The translations under genes and the position numbers were made by a program. The notes beneath the pieces are model-generated. The model did not search any database and was not told the origin of the DNA. It saw only the letters and a list, made by a program, of their open reading frames with translations. Positions 45,294-53,997 of a stretch of 64,000 nt of DNA are shown piece by piece. Each line of letters starts with the position of its first letter. The stretch's first letter is position 1. Origin of the DNA: Octadecabacter temperatus (GTDB lineage Bacteria; Pseudomonadota; Alphaproteobacteria; Rhodobacterales; Rhodobacteraceae); contig NZ_CP012160.1 of assembly GCF_001187845.1 (NCBI RefSeq), positions 496,001-560,000 of the forward strand. Reading direction: 5' to 3'.

Positions 45294-46214
45294 ATGGAAT
45301 TTGGGCCTCATCTGATGCTCGCCTCTCTCGAGGGGGCGGTAACATCGTCTATTCTTGTACTCACTGCGATGGGACTAAGTATTGTTTTCGGAGTTATGCG
45401 CGTCGTCAACGTCGCACATGGCGAATTCTTCATGCTGGGCGCCATTTTTGCATGGGCGGTTTCAACAACACTCGGTGGCCATCCGGCCATCGGGTTTGCT
45501 GCGGCACTTATCATTGCGCCGATCTTTGTCGGATGCATTGCAGCGACGGCAGATCGATTGATCCTTAGACGGATCAATTATGACGTCGATAGAACAATCG
45601 TTGCGACGATAGGCGTGCTCTATATCATCCAACAATCAACGCTTATGCTTTACGGCCCCGAAGCGCGCCCCGTAGAGCCTCCCTTCAACACACGCATTTC
45701 ATTACCTTGGTTTGAGTTTGGTGAAAACGGGTTCGAGATGTTCTGGCCTTGGGGTCTTAGCATAACGAGCTATAAACTTTTCGTAATTTTCGCGGCGGCC
45801 TTTGTGTTGTTCGTCTTGTGGGGCGTCCTGACGCGTACAAAATTTGGCTTGATCATGCGCGCAACGCAGCAGGACCGCGATACCGCTCAGGCCTTTGGTG
45901 TGCCTGTCGGAAAAGTCTACTCTTGGGTCTTTGGCCTTGGGGCAGGGCTTGCTGCTTTTGGTGCTGTGCTAGTCGTGCCGATCCAACAAGCGCACTACCT
46001 GATGGGTGGTGACCCTCTCTTGCTTGCCTTCATTGTTGTCATCATCGGTGGGTTGGGCAGTTTGCCGGGTACCGTGATCGCCGCACTTCTAATCGGTATG
46101 AGCGACGGCCTAATTTCGGTCTTCTTCTCGCCGACTCTTGCAAAGATCATAGCCACATTCCTTGTTGCGATGGTCCTTGTGTTTCGTCCTCAAGGCTTAA
46201 TGGGAAAGAACTAG
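45294..46214 (+). CDS. LIV-type ABC transporter permease (LivH-like)
   Basis: A 306-residue membrane protein of the LivH class, with about eight helices. Typical segments: LSIVFGVMRVVNVAHGEFFM near residue 30, RTKFGLIMRATQQDRDTAQA as cytoplasmic coupling loop, and FIVVIIGGLGSLPGTVIAAL. It forms the translocation pore with the LivM-like partner whose gene follows after two bases. Confidence 0.92.
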   Translation: MEFGPHLMLASLEGAVTSSILVLTAMGLSIVFGVMRVVNVAHGEFFMLGAIFAWAVSTTLGGHPAIGFAAALIIAPIFVGCIAATADRLILRRINYDVDRTIVATIGVLYIIQQSTLMLYGPEARPVEPPFNTRISLPWFEFGENGFEMFWPWGLSITSYKLFVIFAAAFVLFVLWGVLTRTKFGLIMRATQQDRDTAQAFGVPVGKVYSWVFGLGAGLAAFGAVLVVPIQQAHYLMGGDPLLLAFIVVIIGGLGSLPGTVIAALLIGMSDGLISVFFSPTLAKIIATFLVAMVLVFRPQGLMGKN

Positions 46215-46216
46215 TC

Positions 46217-47161
46217 ATGAACTCCTTTTCTAAACCCGCCATCCTCCACTTTGGTGTGTTGGCCATCCTCATAGTGTTGTTTTTTGTTCTTCCATCCTAT
46301 CATGTTGGAGCCTTCTCTCGGATTATGGTCCTTGCCATCTATGCGATGGGGTTCAACTTGTTGTTTGGGTACACTGGGCTGCTAAGCCTCGGTCACGCGA
46401 TGTTCTTTGCTGCGGGCATGTACGGCTACGGCTTGACGACGAACTTTTTCGGATTGCCTTTGGTGCCAGCGGTTTTGGTGGGCGTGTTGGCTGCAGCGGC
46501 GCTTGCTACATTCGTTGGATATCTCGCCCTACGTACTACGGGGGTTGCCTTCATGATTGTGACGCTGATGTTTGCCCAGACGGCGTATCTTGTGATCATT
46601 TACTTCGGCGAATTTACCCGTGGTGACGAGGGCTTTGTGGTTCAACAGGCGCAGCGCAATCTATTTGGTATCGATCTGACAACAGAAACCGCACGCTACT
46701 TTACTGCATTCGTCCTATTTTCCGTCTGTTTCTTGGCGCTCTCTAAATTGGTGCAGATGCCATTCGGTAAGCGTCTTGTTGCCATTCGAGAAAACGAAGA
46801 ACGTGCTCGCATGCTTGGATACGATGTCGCAACCTTAAAGCTGTGGGCCCTTATCGTGTCCGGAGCCGTTTCGGGAGTTGCGGGTGCCACCTACGGATTG
46901 TTGTTTGGCTATATAGGCGCCAGCTTTGCCGCGGTGCACTATTCCATATTCCCACTCTTGTGGGTGTTGCTGGGCGGTGCGGGGACAACCATTGGCCCGC
47001 TGATCGGAGTCATATTCATGTTCTATCTCATCGATATATCCAGCGGGTATACCAACGCATACATGCTTATCGCAGGTCTGGCATTGGTTCTGATCACTAT
47101 GTTCGCACCCCACGGAATTGTTGGAACACTACGTAAGAGGGTCCTATCATGGCTGCCGTAA
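46217..47161 (+). CDS. LIV-type ABC transporter permease (LivM-like)
   Basis: A 314-residue LivM-class permease. Hallmarks: AIYAMGFNLLFGYTGLLSLG with HAMFFAAGMYGYG after it, the coupling loop FGKRLVAIRENEERARMLGY, and LLWVLLGGAGTTIGPLIGVI. The gene overlaps the next ATPase gene by 13 bases. Confidence 0.92.
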   Translation: MNSFSKPAILHFGVLAILIVLFFVLPSYHVGAFSRIMVLAIYAMGFNLLFGYTGLLSLGHAMFFAAGMYGYGLTTNFFGLPLVPAVLVGVLAAAALATFVGYLALRTTGVAFMIVTLMFAQTAYLVIIYFGEFTRGDEGFVVQQAQRNLFGIDLTTETARYFTAFVLFSVCFLALSKLVQMPFGKRLVAIRENEERARMLGYDVATLKLWALIVSGAVSGVAGATYGLLFGYIGASFAAVHYSIFPLLWVLLGGAGTTIGPLIGVIFMFYLIDISSGYTNAYMLIAGLALVLITMFAPHGIVGTLRKRVLSWLP

Positions 47162-47880
47162 ATGTACTTGAGGCTAATGGCCTGACGAAAACCTATGGTG
47201 GTGTCGCGGCCAACACGGATGTTGATTTTCAACTGCAAAAGGGCAAGATCACTGCGTTGATTGGGCCTAATGGCGCAGGCAAATCTACATTCGTCGGTAT
47301 GTTGAGTGGGCGCATTCCGCCGACTCGTGGCACGGTTAGCTTTGAGGGTCGAGACATCAGTAAGCTTCCCGCTCACAAGCGGATGCAGATGGGCATGGCG
47401 TATACGTTTCAGATCACATCGATATTTCCTGGGCTGACGGTTTACGATAACGTGGCCTTGGCCGCTGGTCGTAAACTGGCGAATGACAAGAAAGCCCATT
47501 CCCAAAAAGTACAATCGGTTTTGCAACGTATCGGGCTCGCTGAGCGCGGTGACCAAATCGCGGGTGACCTAAGTTATGGCCACCAACGGGTCTTGGAAAT
47601 TGCAATGGGCTTGGCACAAGACCCAAAGGTTTTCATCCTTGATGAGCCGACCCAAGGCCTGGCCGAAACTGAAGTCGATGAATTCATCGCTCTGATGAAA
47701 TCTTTGGCCGGGGAGACCACTATCTTGCTCATCGAGCATAATATGCGCGTTGTCACCGAAACAGCGGACTTGGTCACGGTTCTTGATCAAGGTCGTCTTC
47801 TAGCGAGTGGAACACTTGATGAAATTCACGAAAACGAAGCCGTCCAGGCGGCCTACTTAGGAATAACTCCGAATGATTGA
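47149..47880 (+). CDS. LIV-type ABC transporter ATPase (LivG-like)
   Basis: A 243-residue ATPase. Walker A is GPNGAGKST, the signature is LSYGHQRVLEI (with YG in place of GG, common in LivG), Walker B is VFILDEPTQGLAETE, and the switch histidine is in ILLIEHNMRVV. AGAGGG precedes the start. It overlaps the second ATPase gene by eight bases. Confidence 0.92.
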   Translation: MAAVNVLEANGLTKTYGGVAANTDVDFQLQKGKITALIGPNGAGKSTFVGMLSGRIPPTRGTVSFEGRDISKLPAHKRMQMGMAYTFQITSIFPGLTVYDNVALAAGRKLANDKKAHSQKVQSVLQRIGLAERGDQIAGDLSYGHQRVLEIAMGLAQDPKVFILDEPTQGLAETEVDEFIALMKSLAGETTILLIEHNMRVVTETADLVTVLDQGRLLASGTLDEIHENEAVQAAYLGITPND

Positions 47881-48568
47881 AGTAAAAAATGTTCAATCGG
47901 GATATGGTCCCGTAAGAGTTCTGTTTGATGTGTCGCTCGACGTAAAGGCAGGGGAAATTCTTTGCCTCATGGGACGCAACGGGGCCGGTAAATCTACGAT
48001 TATGAAGTCGATCATGGGCCAACTTCCGATTACCGGTGGAAGTATTACTATGGACGGTAAATCGCTAAATACCATGCCGGCGCACCTCATCCCGAAGCAG
48101 GGGATTGGATATATCCCGCAGGGCAGGCGGCTATTTAGCGAATTGACGGTTTCTGAGAACATCGAAATGGGTCTTATGACCAGAAACGAAGGTGACGATA
48201 CCCGTGAATGGGTGCTAGATTTGTTCCCCCGTCTGCGCGAGCGTTTAGGTCAGGTTGCCGAAACCTTGTCCGGGGGCGAACAGCAGATGCTTGCGACGGC
48301 ACGTGCGTTGTGCTTGCGTCCAAAAGTCTTGTTGTTGGATGAGCCGACCGAAGGGCTGCAACCATCTATGATCGAACAGATCCGGCAGGTTGTCGTGAAA
48401 ATGAAAGCTGAAGGCTACGCCATCATTTTGGTTGAACAACGGGTTGATGCAGTGCTGTCAATCGCGGACCGCGTAACATTCATCGAGAACGGCAAAGATA
48501 TCGAAACCGTGGATGCGTCTGAGCTTCGTGAAGATTCCTCTCGGATCAACACGTACCTTGGTGTCTAG
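47873..48568 (+). CDS. LIV-type ABC transporter ATPase (LivF-like)
   Basis: A 231-residue ATPase. Walker A is GRNGAGKST, signature LSGGEQQMLATAR, Walker B VLLLDEPTEGLQPSM, and the switch region is IILVEQRVDAVLSI. IGYIPQGRRLFSELTVSENI is the LivF-specific stretch. It is the last gene of the importer operon; the operon meets the convergent glutaryl-CoA dehydrogenase gene about 100 bases downstream. Confidence 0.92.
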   Translation: MIEVKNVQSGYGPVRVLFDVSLDVKAGEILCLMGRNGAGKSTIMKSIMGQLPITGGSITMDGKSLNTMPAHLIPKQGIGYIPQGRRLFSELTVSENIEMGLMTRNEGDDTREWVLDLFPRLRERLGQVAETLSGGEQQMLATARALCLRPKVLLLDEPTEGLQPSMIEQIRQVVVKMKAEGYAIILVEQRVDAVLSIADRVTFIENGKDIETVDASELREDSSRINTYLGV

Positions 48569-48610
48569 TCTCTAAGGCGGCTGACTGTCGCCTTCTTTAC
48601 CCAACCAACG

Positions 48611-48650
48611 AAAAAGGGCTGCTGGTGGATTACACCACCAGCAGCCCCTT
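48611..48650 (-). terminator. Strong bidirectional terminator between the transporter and glutaryl-CoA dehydrogenase genes
   Basis: GGGCTGCTGGTGG pairs perfectly over 13 bases with CCACCAGCAGCCC around ATTACA. On the minus strand a TTTTT run follows directly; on the plus strand the tail CTTATGTATT is weaker. Confidence 0.8.
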
Positions 48651-48672
48651 ATGTATTGGGATGAACGTTCCC

Positions 48673-49887
48673 TTATGCGAAGGCCTGAAGCCCTGTTTGT
48701 GCCCGGCCAAGGATAAGCGCGTGAACGTCGTGGGTACCTTCATATGTGTTCACCGTTTCAAGGTTCACCATATGGCGAATGATCGGGAATTCTTGGCTAA
48801 TCCCGTTGCCGCCGTGCATATCACGGGCGTGGCGCGCTGCTTCCAGCGCCTTACCACAGTTGTTACGCTTGATGAGGGACACCATTTCTGGCGCGGCATT
48901 GCCTTCGTCCATCAAACGGCCCACACGCAAAGCGGCCTGAAGGCCCAGTGTGATCTCCGTTTGCATATTCGCGAGTTTGAGCTGGAACAGTTGTGTTTGG
49001 GCCAATGGTTTATTGAATTGCTTGCGATCCAAACCGTACTGACGCGACCCGAACCAGCACGCTTCTGCGGCGCCCATCACACCCCAAGCGATCCCGTAAC
49101 GGGCGCGGTTCAAACATCCAAACGGCCCCTTTAAGCCCGATACATTCGGCAGCAACGCATCCTCGCCCACCTCGACGTTGTCCATGACGATCTCACCGGT
49201 GATGGAAGCGCGAAGGCTCAACTTGCCTTGGATTTTCGGCGCGGATAGGCCTTTCATGCCCTTTTCCAGCACGAAGCCTTTGATCTTGCCGTCATGCGCG
49301 TCTGATTTCGCCCATACGACAAAGACATCGGCGATCGGTGAATTTGAGATCCACATCTTGGAACCGTGAAGGACATATCCCCCATCCACCTTTGTCGCAG
49401 TTGTTTTCATGCCGCCAGGGTCGGAGCCTGCGTCCGGCTCTGTTAGTCCGAAACAGCCAATTTTCGTACCAGCAGCGAGGCCCGGTAGGTATTTCATGCG
49501 TTGTTCTTCTGTGCCGTAGGCATAAATTGGATACATCACAAGACTGGATTGAACTGACATCATAGATCGGTAACCACTGTCCACGCGTTCAACTTCGCGC
49601 GCGACAAGCCCATAGCTGACATATCCCGCACCAAGGCCGCCGTAGGATTCAGGAATGGTTGTGCCCAATAGGCCCATTTCACCCATTTCTGAGAAAATAT
49701 CTGGATCAGTTTCTTCTTTTTCGAAGGCATTCATAATCCGTGGTTGCAGTTTTTCCTGCGCATAGGCTTGGGCGCTATCGCGGATCATGCGTTCATCTTC
49801 AGACAACTGTGTCTCGATCAGAAACGGGTCACCCCAATTGAAAGAGGATAGGTCTGGGCGGCTTTGTGGGCTTAGGTCATTTGGCAT
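48673..49887 (-). CDS. gcdH: Glutaryl-CoA dehydrogenase
   Basis: A 404-residue acyl-CoA dehydrogenase that oxidises and decarboxylates glutaryl-CoA to crotonyl-CoA. It starts [20 protein letters not shown] followed by [19 protein letters not shown], typical of GcdH. FAD and substrate motifs are [20 protein letters not shown] and [17 protein letters not shown]. The arginine-containing [20 protein letters not shown] and the end [20 protein letters not shown], with the catalytic glutamate in TYEGT, are closer to GcdH than to other family members. The gene follows the ferredoxin reductase gene after nine bases, in one operon with the ferredoxin. Confidence 0.9.
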   Translation of the reverse strand: MPNDLSPQSRPDLSSFNWGDPFLIETQLSEDERMIRDSAQAYAQEKLQPRIMNAFEKEETDPDIFSEMGEMGLLGTTIPESYGGLGAGYVSYGLVAREVERVDSGYRSMMSVQSSLVMYPIYAYGTEEQRMKYLPGLAAGTKIGCFGLTEPDAGSDPGGMKTTATKVDGGYVLHGSKMWISNSPIADVFVVWAKSDAHDGKIKGFVLEKGMKGLSAPKIQGKLSLRASITGEIVMDNVEVGEDALLPNVSGLKGPFGCLNRARYGIAWGVMGAAEACWFGSRQYGLDRKQFNKPLAQTQLFQLKLANMQTEITLGLQAALRVGRLMDEGNAAPEMVSLIKRNNCGKALEAARHARDMHGGNGISQEFPIIRHMVNLETVNTYEGTHDVHALILGRAQTGLQAFA

Positions 49888-49896
49888 GGTGATTCC

Positions 49897-50706
49897 TTAA
49901 TCTACAAACGCACGTTCAACGACAAACGTGTCTGGACGGTTATTGGCGCCTTCTACAAGGCCGAAAGATTCGAGTGCTGCTTTTGTGTCGCGCAGCATCT
50001 CCATTGATCCGCAAATCATGCCGCGATCTATTTCCGGGCTAATGGGGGGCAGGCCGAGGTCGTCAAAGACTTTCCCGGACGCCATTAAATCAGTAATGCG
50101 ACCTTGAAATGGATAATCTTCGCGAGTCGTCGTGCAGTAGTGGCGCAATCCCTGCGCGAATTCACCACACAATGGATCATTTTTAAGTTGCGCAACCAGT
50201 TCTTTACCATAATTTAGCTCCGCGACGTCTCGGCACGTGTGTGTCAGGATGACCTCGTCGAATTTTTCAAATGTTTCTGGATCGCGGATCAAGCTCGCGA
50301 AAGGGGCAATTCCAGTACCTGTCGAAAACATCCAAAGACGCTTACCAGATAGTAGTGCGTCATTCACAAGCGTGCCAGTTGGCTTTTTCCGCATCAAGAC
50401 CGTGTCCCCGACCTTAACCTTTTGCAGGTGCTCAGTCAGAGGTCCGTCGGGGACCTTAATCGAGTAAAACTCAATCTCTTCATCCCATGACGGTGACGCG
50501 ATTGAATAGGCACGAAACACGGGCTTTTCGGCGTTCGGGAGGCCAATCATAACAAATTCGCCGGACCGGAATCGAAAGCTAGACGGGCGTGAAATGCGGA
50601 ATTTGAACAAGCGGTCTGTAAAGTGCTCAACAGATGTAACCGTCTGCTCAAAGACACCTGCTGGTATCGGGAATTCGTTTTTTGTTTCTTCTGTTGATGC
50701 TGACAT
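49897..50706 (-). CDS. fpr: Ferredoxin-NADP reductase
   Basis: A 269-residue FAD enzyme of the bacterial Fpr type (Azotobacter/Rhodobacter subclass). Seen: the FAD motif KPVFRAYSIASPSWDEEIEF, the NADP site WMFSTGTGIAPFASLIRD, DEVILTHTCRDVAELNYGKE and MICGSMEMLRDTKAALESFG, and the C-terminal end VERAFVD that stacks on the flavin. AAAGGAC supports the start. It lies between the ferredoxin and glutaryl-CoA dehydrogenase genes. Its likely job here is to reduce the ferredoxin from NADPH for the 6-hydroxynicotinate reductase. Confidence 0.9.
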   Translation of the reverse strand: MSASTEETKNEFPIPAGVFEQTVTSVEHFTDRLFKFRISRPSSFRFRSGEFVMIGLPNAEKPVFRAYSIASPSWDEEIEFYSIKVPDGPLTEHLQKVKVGDTVLMRKKPTGTLVNDALLSGKRLWMFSTGTGIAPFASLIRDPETFEKFDEVILTHTCRDVAELNYGKELVAQLKNDPLCGEFAQGLRHYCTTTREDYPFQGRITDLMASGKVFDDLGLPPISPEIDRGMICGSMEMLRDTKAALESFGLVEGANNRPDTFVVERAFVD

Positions 50707-50737
50707 CGGTTTGTCCTTTTCGCTGGCGCTTTGATGG

Positions 50738-51067
50738 TTAAGCAGCCGGTTTTTCTGACATAAGGGAGAGTTTATCTGGCTTGTTAGCCCAGTCATCGGC
50801 ATCCGCAGGCGGCGTTCCCTTTTCAGAAATATTTGGCCATGACTCGGCGTGTTTTTGATTCAGTTCGACCCAAAATGCTGAGTTAGGGATGGTGTCTGGT
50901 TTGATTGCGTCGACCGGGCATTCTGGCTCACAGACGCCACAATCGATGCATTCTTCTGTGTTGATAACAATCGTGTTTTCACCCTCGTAGAAACAATCTA
51001 CGGGGCAGACTTCGATACAGTCTTGGTACTTGCAGTTGATGCAAGCGTCGGTGACAACATAGGTCAT
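50738..51067 (-). CDS. fdxA: Seven-iron ferredoxin (FdxA type)
   Basis: A 109-residue ferredoxin. Cysteines fall at positions 9, 12, 17, 21, 25, 40, 43, 46 and 50, the pattern of Azotobacter ferredoxin I with one 3Fe-4S and one 4Fe-4S cluster ([18 protein letters not shown] and [15 protein letters not shown]). The C-terminal extension ([15 protein letters not shown]) is also typical. GAGG lies just upstream of the ATG. It is the first gene of an operon with a ferredoxin reductase and glutaryl-CoA dehydrogenase, and its promoter carries the shared palindrome. Confidence 0.93.
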   Translation of the reverse strand: MTYVVTDACINCKYQDCIEVCPVDCFYEGENTIVINTEECIDCGVCEPECPVDAIKPDTIPNSAFWVELNQKHAESWPNISEKGTPPADADDWANKPDKLSLMSEKPAA

Positions 51068-51080
51068 GGAAGCCTCATTC

Positions 51081-51122
51081 ATTTGTATACTAATGAATAT
51101 GCGCCACTGTTAGGCCTGTCAA
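51081..51122 (-). promoter_or_regulatory. Promoter and operator of the ferredoxin operon
   Basis: On the minus strand TTGACA (51117-51122) and TATTCA (51094-51099) are spaced by 17 bases. The palindrome ATTAGTATACAAAT (51081-51094) starts right at the end of the -10 element and covers the expected transcription start, a classical repressor position. Confidence 0.7.
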
Positions 51123-51159
51123 CAGTCGAGATTCTTTGTAGCATAAGAACGTAAAACAC

Positions 51160-51193
51160 TTGACGGCCTCAGAAAATTTATTTGTATACTAAC
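51160..51193 (+). promoter_or_regulatory. Promoter and operator of the enamidase operon
   Basis: TTGACG (51160-51165) and TGTATA (51183-51188) are spaced by 17 bases. The palindrome ATTTGTATACTAAC (51180-51193) overlaps the -10 element. It lies about 90 bases from the ferredoxin operator, so both divergent promoters have their own copy. Confidence 0.68.
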
Positions 51194-51216
51194 AAATGAA
51201 TTGTAGGGAGATCATC

Positions 51217-52380
51217 GTGGAAAAGCTTGTCATCAAAAATATTGGCCAAATTCTATCCGGTAAGATGGAAGAACCGATTCTTGACGGTGATTGCATGATA
51301 GCGATCAACGGGAAAATCACGGCTTGGGGCCGAGAAGCTAATCTCGATTGTGATGGAGCGACCGCAGGAATCGACGCACATGGCGTAACCTTGGCACCCG
51401 GTTTGATCGACAGCCATATTCACCCCGTCATTGGTGACTACACGCCGCGGCAACAACAATTGAATTGGATCGATTCCACATTGCACGGCGGCGTCACAAC
51501 GATGATTTCTGCAGGTGAAGTGCATATGCCGGGTCGTCCGAAAGATATTGTTGGTTTGAAAGCAATGGCAATTGCGTCGCAACGTTGGTACGAAAATTTC
51601 CGTCCCTCGGGAATGAAAGTGCATGCGGGCGCACCCGTCATCGAAAAGGGCATGGTCGAACAAGATTTCAAAGACATGGCTGATGCTGGCGTCAAATTGC
51701 TCGGTGAAGTTGGGCTGGGCACTGTAAAGGACGGAACAACTGCGAAACAGATGGTTGGCTGGGCCCGCAAATACGGCATGCAAAGCACGATCCATACGGG
51801 GGGGCCGTCCATTCCCGGATCAGGCCTGATCGATGCGGACATGGTGATCGAAACCGACACAGATGTGATCGGCCATATCAACGGCGGCCACTCTGCCTTG
51901 CCGGATGATCAGATCATTTGTCTTTGTGAAAGCTGCAAAGCTGCCTTTGAAATTGTCCACAACGGCAATGAACGTGCTGCTGTCTTAACGGTAAACACCG
52001 CGCGCGAGTTGGGGAAAATGGACCAAATTATTCTCGGCACAGATGGTCCTGCGGGGTCCGGCGTGCAACCGCTCGGAATTTTGCGCATGATTGCGATGCT
52101 TTCTGCGTTTGGCAATGTGCCAGCTGAGATCGCGTTCTGTTTTGGCAACGGCAACACCGCCCGTCAACGCAAGCTGGATACCGGGCTGATCGAGATTGGC
52201 ATGTGCGCCGATTTTGTGCTGCTGGATCAAGCGCAACACACGCCGGGGAAAACGATGCTAGAATCTGTTGAGCTCGGGAATTTGCCTGGCATCGGCATGA
52301 CGGTGATTGATGGCGTGATCCGAAGTGAACGCAGTCGTAATACACCGCCAGCGATGCGCTTGCCGGAGCGTATCTTATGA
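51217..52380 (+). CDS. ena: Enamidase (6-oxo-1,4,5,6-tetrahydronicotinate hydrolase)
   Basis: A 387-residue amidohydrolase. In Eubacterium barkeri, enamidase opens 1,4,5,6-tetrahydro-6-oxonicotinate to 2-formylglutarate and ammonia. A GTG start with GGGAG seven bases upstream gives MEKLVIKNIGQILSGKMEEP, which resembles the start of that enzyme; an ATG seven codons earlier has no ribosome site. Metal-site motifs: GLIDSHIHPVIGDYTPRQQQ, MISAGEVHMPG, STIHTGGPSIPGSG, DVIGHINGGHSALPD and ILGTDGPAGSGVQP. The family call is firm; the exact substrate rests on the neighbouring 6-hydroxynicotinate reductase. Confidence 0.85.
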   Translation: MEKLVIKNIGQILSGKMEEPILDGDCMIAINGKITAWGREANLDCDGATAGIDAHGVTLAPGLIDSHIHPVIGDYTPRQQQLNWIDSTLHGGVTTMISAGEVHMPGRPKDIVGLKAMAIASQRWYENFRPSGMKVHAGAPVIEKGMVEQDFKDMADAGVKLLGEVGLGTVKDGTTAKQMVGWARKYGMQSTIHTGGPSIPGSGLIDADMVIETDTDVIGHINGGHSALPDDQIICLCESCKAAFEIVHNGNERAAVLTVNTARELGKMDQIILGTDGPAGSGVQPLGILRMIAMLSAFGNVPAEIAFCFGNGNTARQRKLDTGLIEIGMCADFVLLDQAQHTPGKTMLESVELGNLPGIGMTVIDGVIRSERSRNTPPAMRLPERIL

Positions 52381-53489
52381 GCGCGCCCCTAGAAGGCCTC
52401 AAGGTCGTTGAGCTTGCCCGTATCCTTGCGGGTCCTTGGATTGGGCAAACACTTGCTGATTTGGGCGCTGAAGTGGTGAAAATCGAAAGCCCTGCGGGCG
52501 ATGATACGCGGCAATGGGGCCCTCCCTTTATTGAACGGGAAGATGAAAAATCAGCTGCGTATTTCCATTGTGCGAACAGGGGCAAGACATCTCGCGCCGT
52601 GGATTTCAAAGACCCTGAACAGCTTGCATCGTTACATGAACTGATTGCTGAGGCAGATGTCCTGATCGAGAACTTCAAGGTTGGAAGTTTGAGCAAGTTT
52701 GGGCTGGACTACGAGGCCCTGAAAGAGGCAAACCCCCGCTTGATCTATTGCTCCGTTACGGGTTTTGGCCAAGACGGGCCATATGCGCATCGCGCGGGGT
52801 ATGATTTTTTGATCCAAGGCATATCTGGGATCATGGATTTGACGGGCGATCCAAAGGGTGAGCCGCAAAAAATCGGCGTGGCCTTCGCAGATATTTTTTC
52901 CGGCCTTTATGGTGTCATCGGCGTGCAAGCGGCCCTTGCTGACCGTGCGAAAACGGGCCTTGGACAACAGGTAGATATTTCCTTGCTGGATTGCATGACT
53001 GGGGTTCTTGCCAACCAATCGATGAATTATTTGACTTCCGGAATTGCACCGCGTCGCTTGGGAAACGCACATCCCAACATCGTGCCGTACCAAACGTTTC
53101 AAGTGTCTGACGGCTATGTTATTATTGCCTGCGGGAACGATCGCCAGTTTGAGGCGCTTTGCTGTATATTGGGGACCGAAGCACTGGCGAATGATCCTCT
53201 TTATTCCAAAAACCCAGCACGGGTTGCGAATCGGGATGCGTTGACAGAAATTCTAGCACCAGCGTTTTTGACATGGAGCAAAACTGAAATCTTGCAAGCC
53301 TGTGAGAATGCCGTGGTTCCGGCTGGTCCGATCAATACGGTTGCTGAGGCTTTGGCAGACCCCCAAATCGTTCACCGCGGTATGGAAATCCATCCGGAAG
53401 GCGTGCCCGGTGTCCGCACACCGATATCCTTCTCGCGCTCTGAGTTATGTCTGGAAAGGGCATCCCCTAAGATGCCTAAGCCTTCATGA
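52377..53489 (+). CDS. Class III CoA-transferase (CaiB/BaiF family)
   Basis: A 370-residue family III CoA-transferase. It starts MSAPLEGLKVVELARILAGP and has GADVVKIE-type text (DLGAEVVKIESPAGDDTRQW), the catalytic aspartate in HRAGYDFLIQGISGIMDLTG, and VGVQAALADRAKTGLGQQVD-like sequence. Its overall look is that of the SUGCT/glutarate CoA-transferase subgroup. It overlaps the enamidase gene by four bases. In this context it probably activates glutarate to glutaryl-CoA, feeding the glutaryl-CoA dehydrogenase; the CoA donor could be succinyl-CoA. It ends six bases inside the convergent MarR gene. Confidence 0.82.
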   Translation: MSAPLEGLKVVELARILAGPWIGQTLADLGAEVVKIESPAGDDTRQWGPPFIEREDEKSAAYFHCANRGKTSRAVDFKDPEQLASLHELIAEADVLIENFKVGSLSKFGLDYEALKEANPRLIYCSVTGFGQDGPYAHRAGYDFLIQGISGIMDLTGDPKGEPQKIGVAFADIFSGLYGVIGVQAALADRAKTGLGQQVDISLLDCMTGVLANQSMNYLTSGIAPRRLGNAHPNIVPYQTFQVSDGYVIIACGNDRQFEALCCILGTEALANDPLYSKNPARVANRDALTEILAPAFLTWSKTEILQACENAVVPAGPINTVAEALADPQIVHRGMEIHPEGVPGVRTPISFSRSELCLERASPKMPKPS

Positions 53490-53915
53490 AATTTTCTTTA
53501 ACATCCCTATTAGAATATCTTGTTCCCGAGCGCTGATTGGGGACAACGTCTCGGCAGTAATGTCTTTTCCATGATGTTTAAGCTTTGTTGAAAGCGCACT
53601 TCCTTTGTCGGTGAGCGAAATGACTGAGCGGCGTTTGTCTGTTTTGTCCGGCTCCGACTTAACGAGCCCTTTAACGCGCAAACGATCGACCACGCCCTTA
53701 GTGGTCGCGATGTCCATCGAAGCAAGTCGCCCAAGGTGGTTTTGCGTCACGCGCCCATGTTCCGCGAGTCGCATCAATGTTGAGAATTGTGTGCCTGTCA
53801 GGTTTTCTTTGATGTGATTTTGAAAAATCACAGCATGTCTTTGACTGGCCAGACGGAGCAAGAAACCTACTTGTTCATCGAGCTGATAGATTTCGTCTTC
53901 TTGGTCGGTTGTCAT
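53484..53915 (-). CDS. MarR-family regulator, candidate repressor of the nicotinate island
   Basis: A 143-residue winged-helix regulator: dimer helix DEQVGFLLRLASQRHAVIFQ, then LTGTQFSTLMRLAEHGRVTQ, recognition helix region ASMDIATTKGVVDRLRVKGL and wing KSEPDKTDKRRSVISLTDKG. The general look is that of NicR-type MarR proteins, which repress nicotinate genes and respond to 6-hydroxynicotinate in Pseudomonas putida. It lies inside the island, so the palindromes at five promoters are its probable operators. An upstream TTG is an alternative start. Its own promoter lacks the palindrome but has a distinct inverted repeat. Confidence 0.85.
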   Translation of the reverse strand: MTTDQEDEIYQLDEQVGFLLRLASQRHAVIFQNHIKENLTGTQFSTLMRLAEHGRVTQNHLGRLASMDIATTKGVVDRLRVKGLVKSEPDKTDKRRSVISLTDKGSALSTKLKHHGKDITAETLSPISAREQDILIGMLKKIS

Positions 53916-53982
53916 GTCTCGGGGCCTTAGCGTTGCGGTCTTTTTGATATCGCACAAATATTCACGCTATGCACCCCGAGAC
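53916..53982 (-). promoter_or_regulatory. Long-spaced inverted repeat in front of the MarR gene
   Basis: GTCTCGGGG (53916-53924) and CCCCGAGAC (53974-53982) are perfect 9-base complements separated by 49 bases. In the mRNA the second arm would end directly at the start codon, so pairing would hide the ribosome site. Alternatively both arms may be protein-binding half sites. Confidence 0.45.
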
Positions 53983-53997
53983 TTAAAGCTCACTTTA

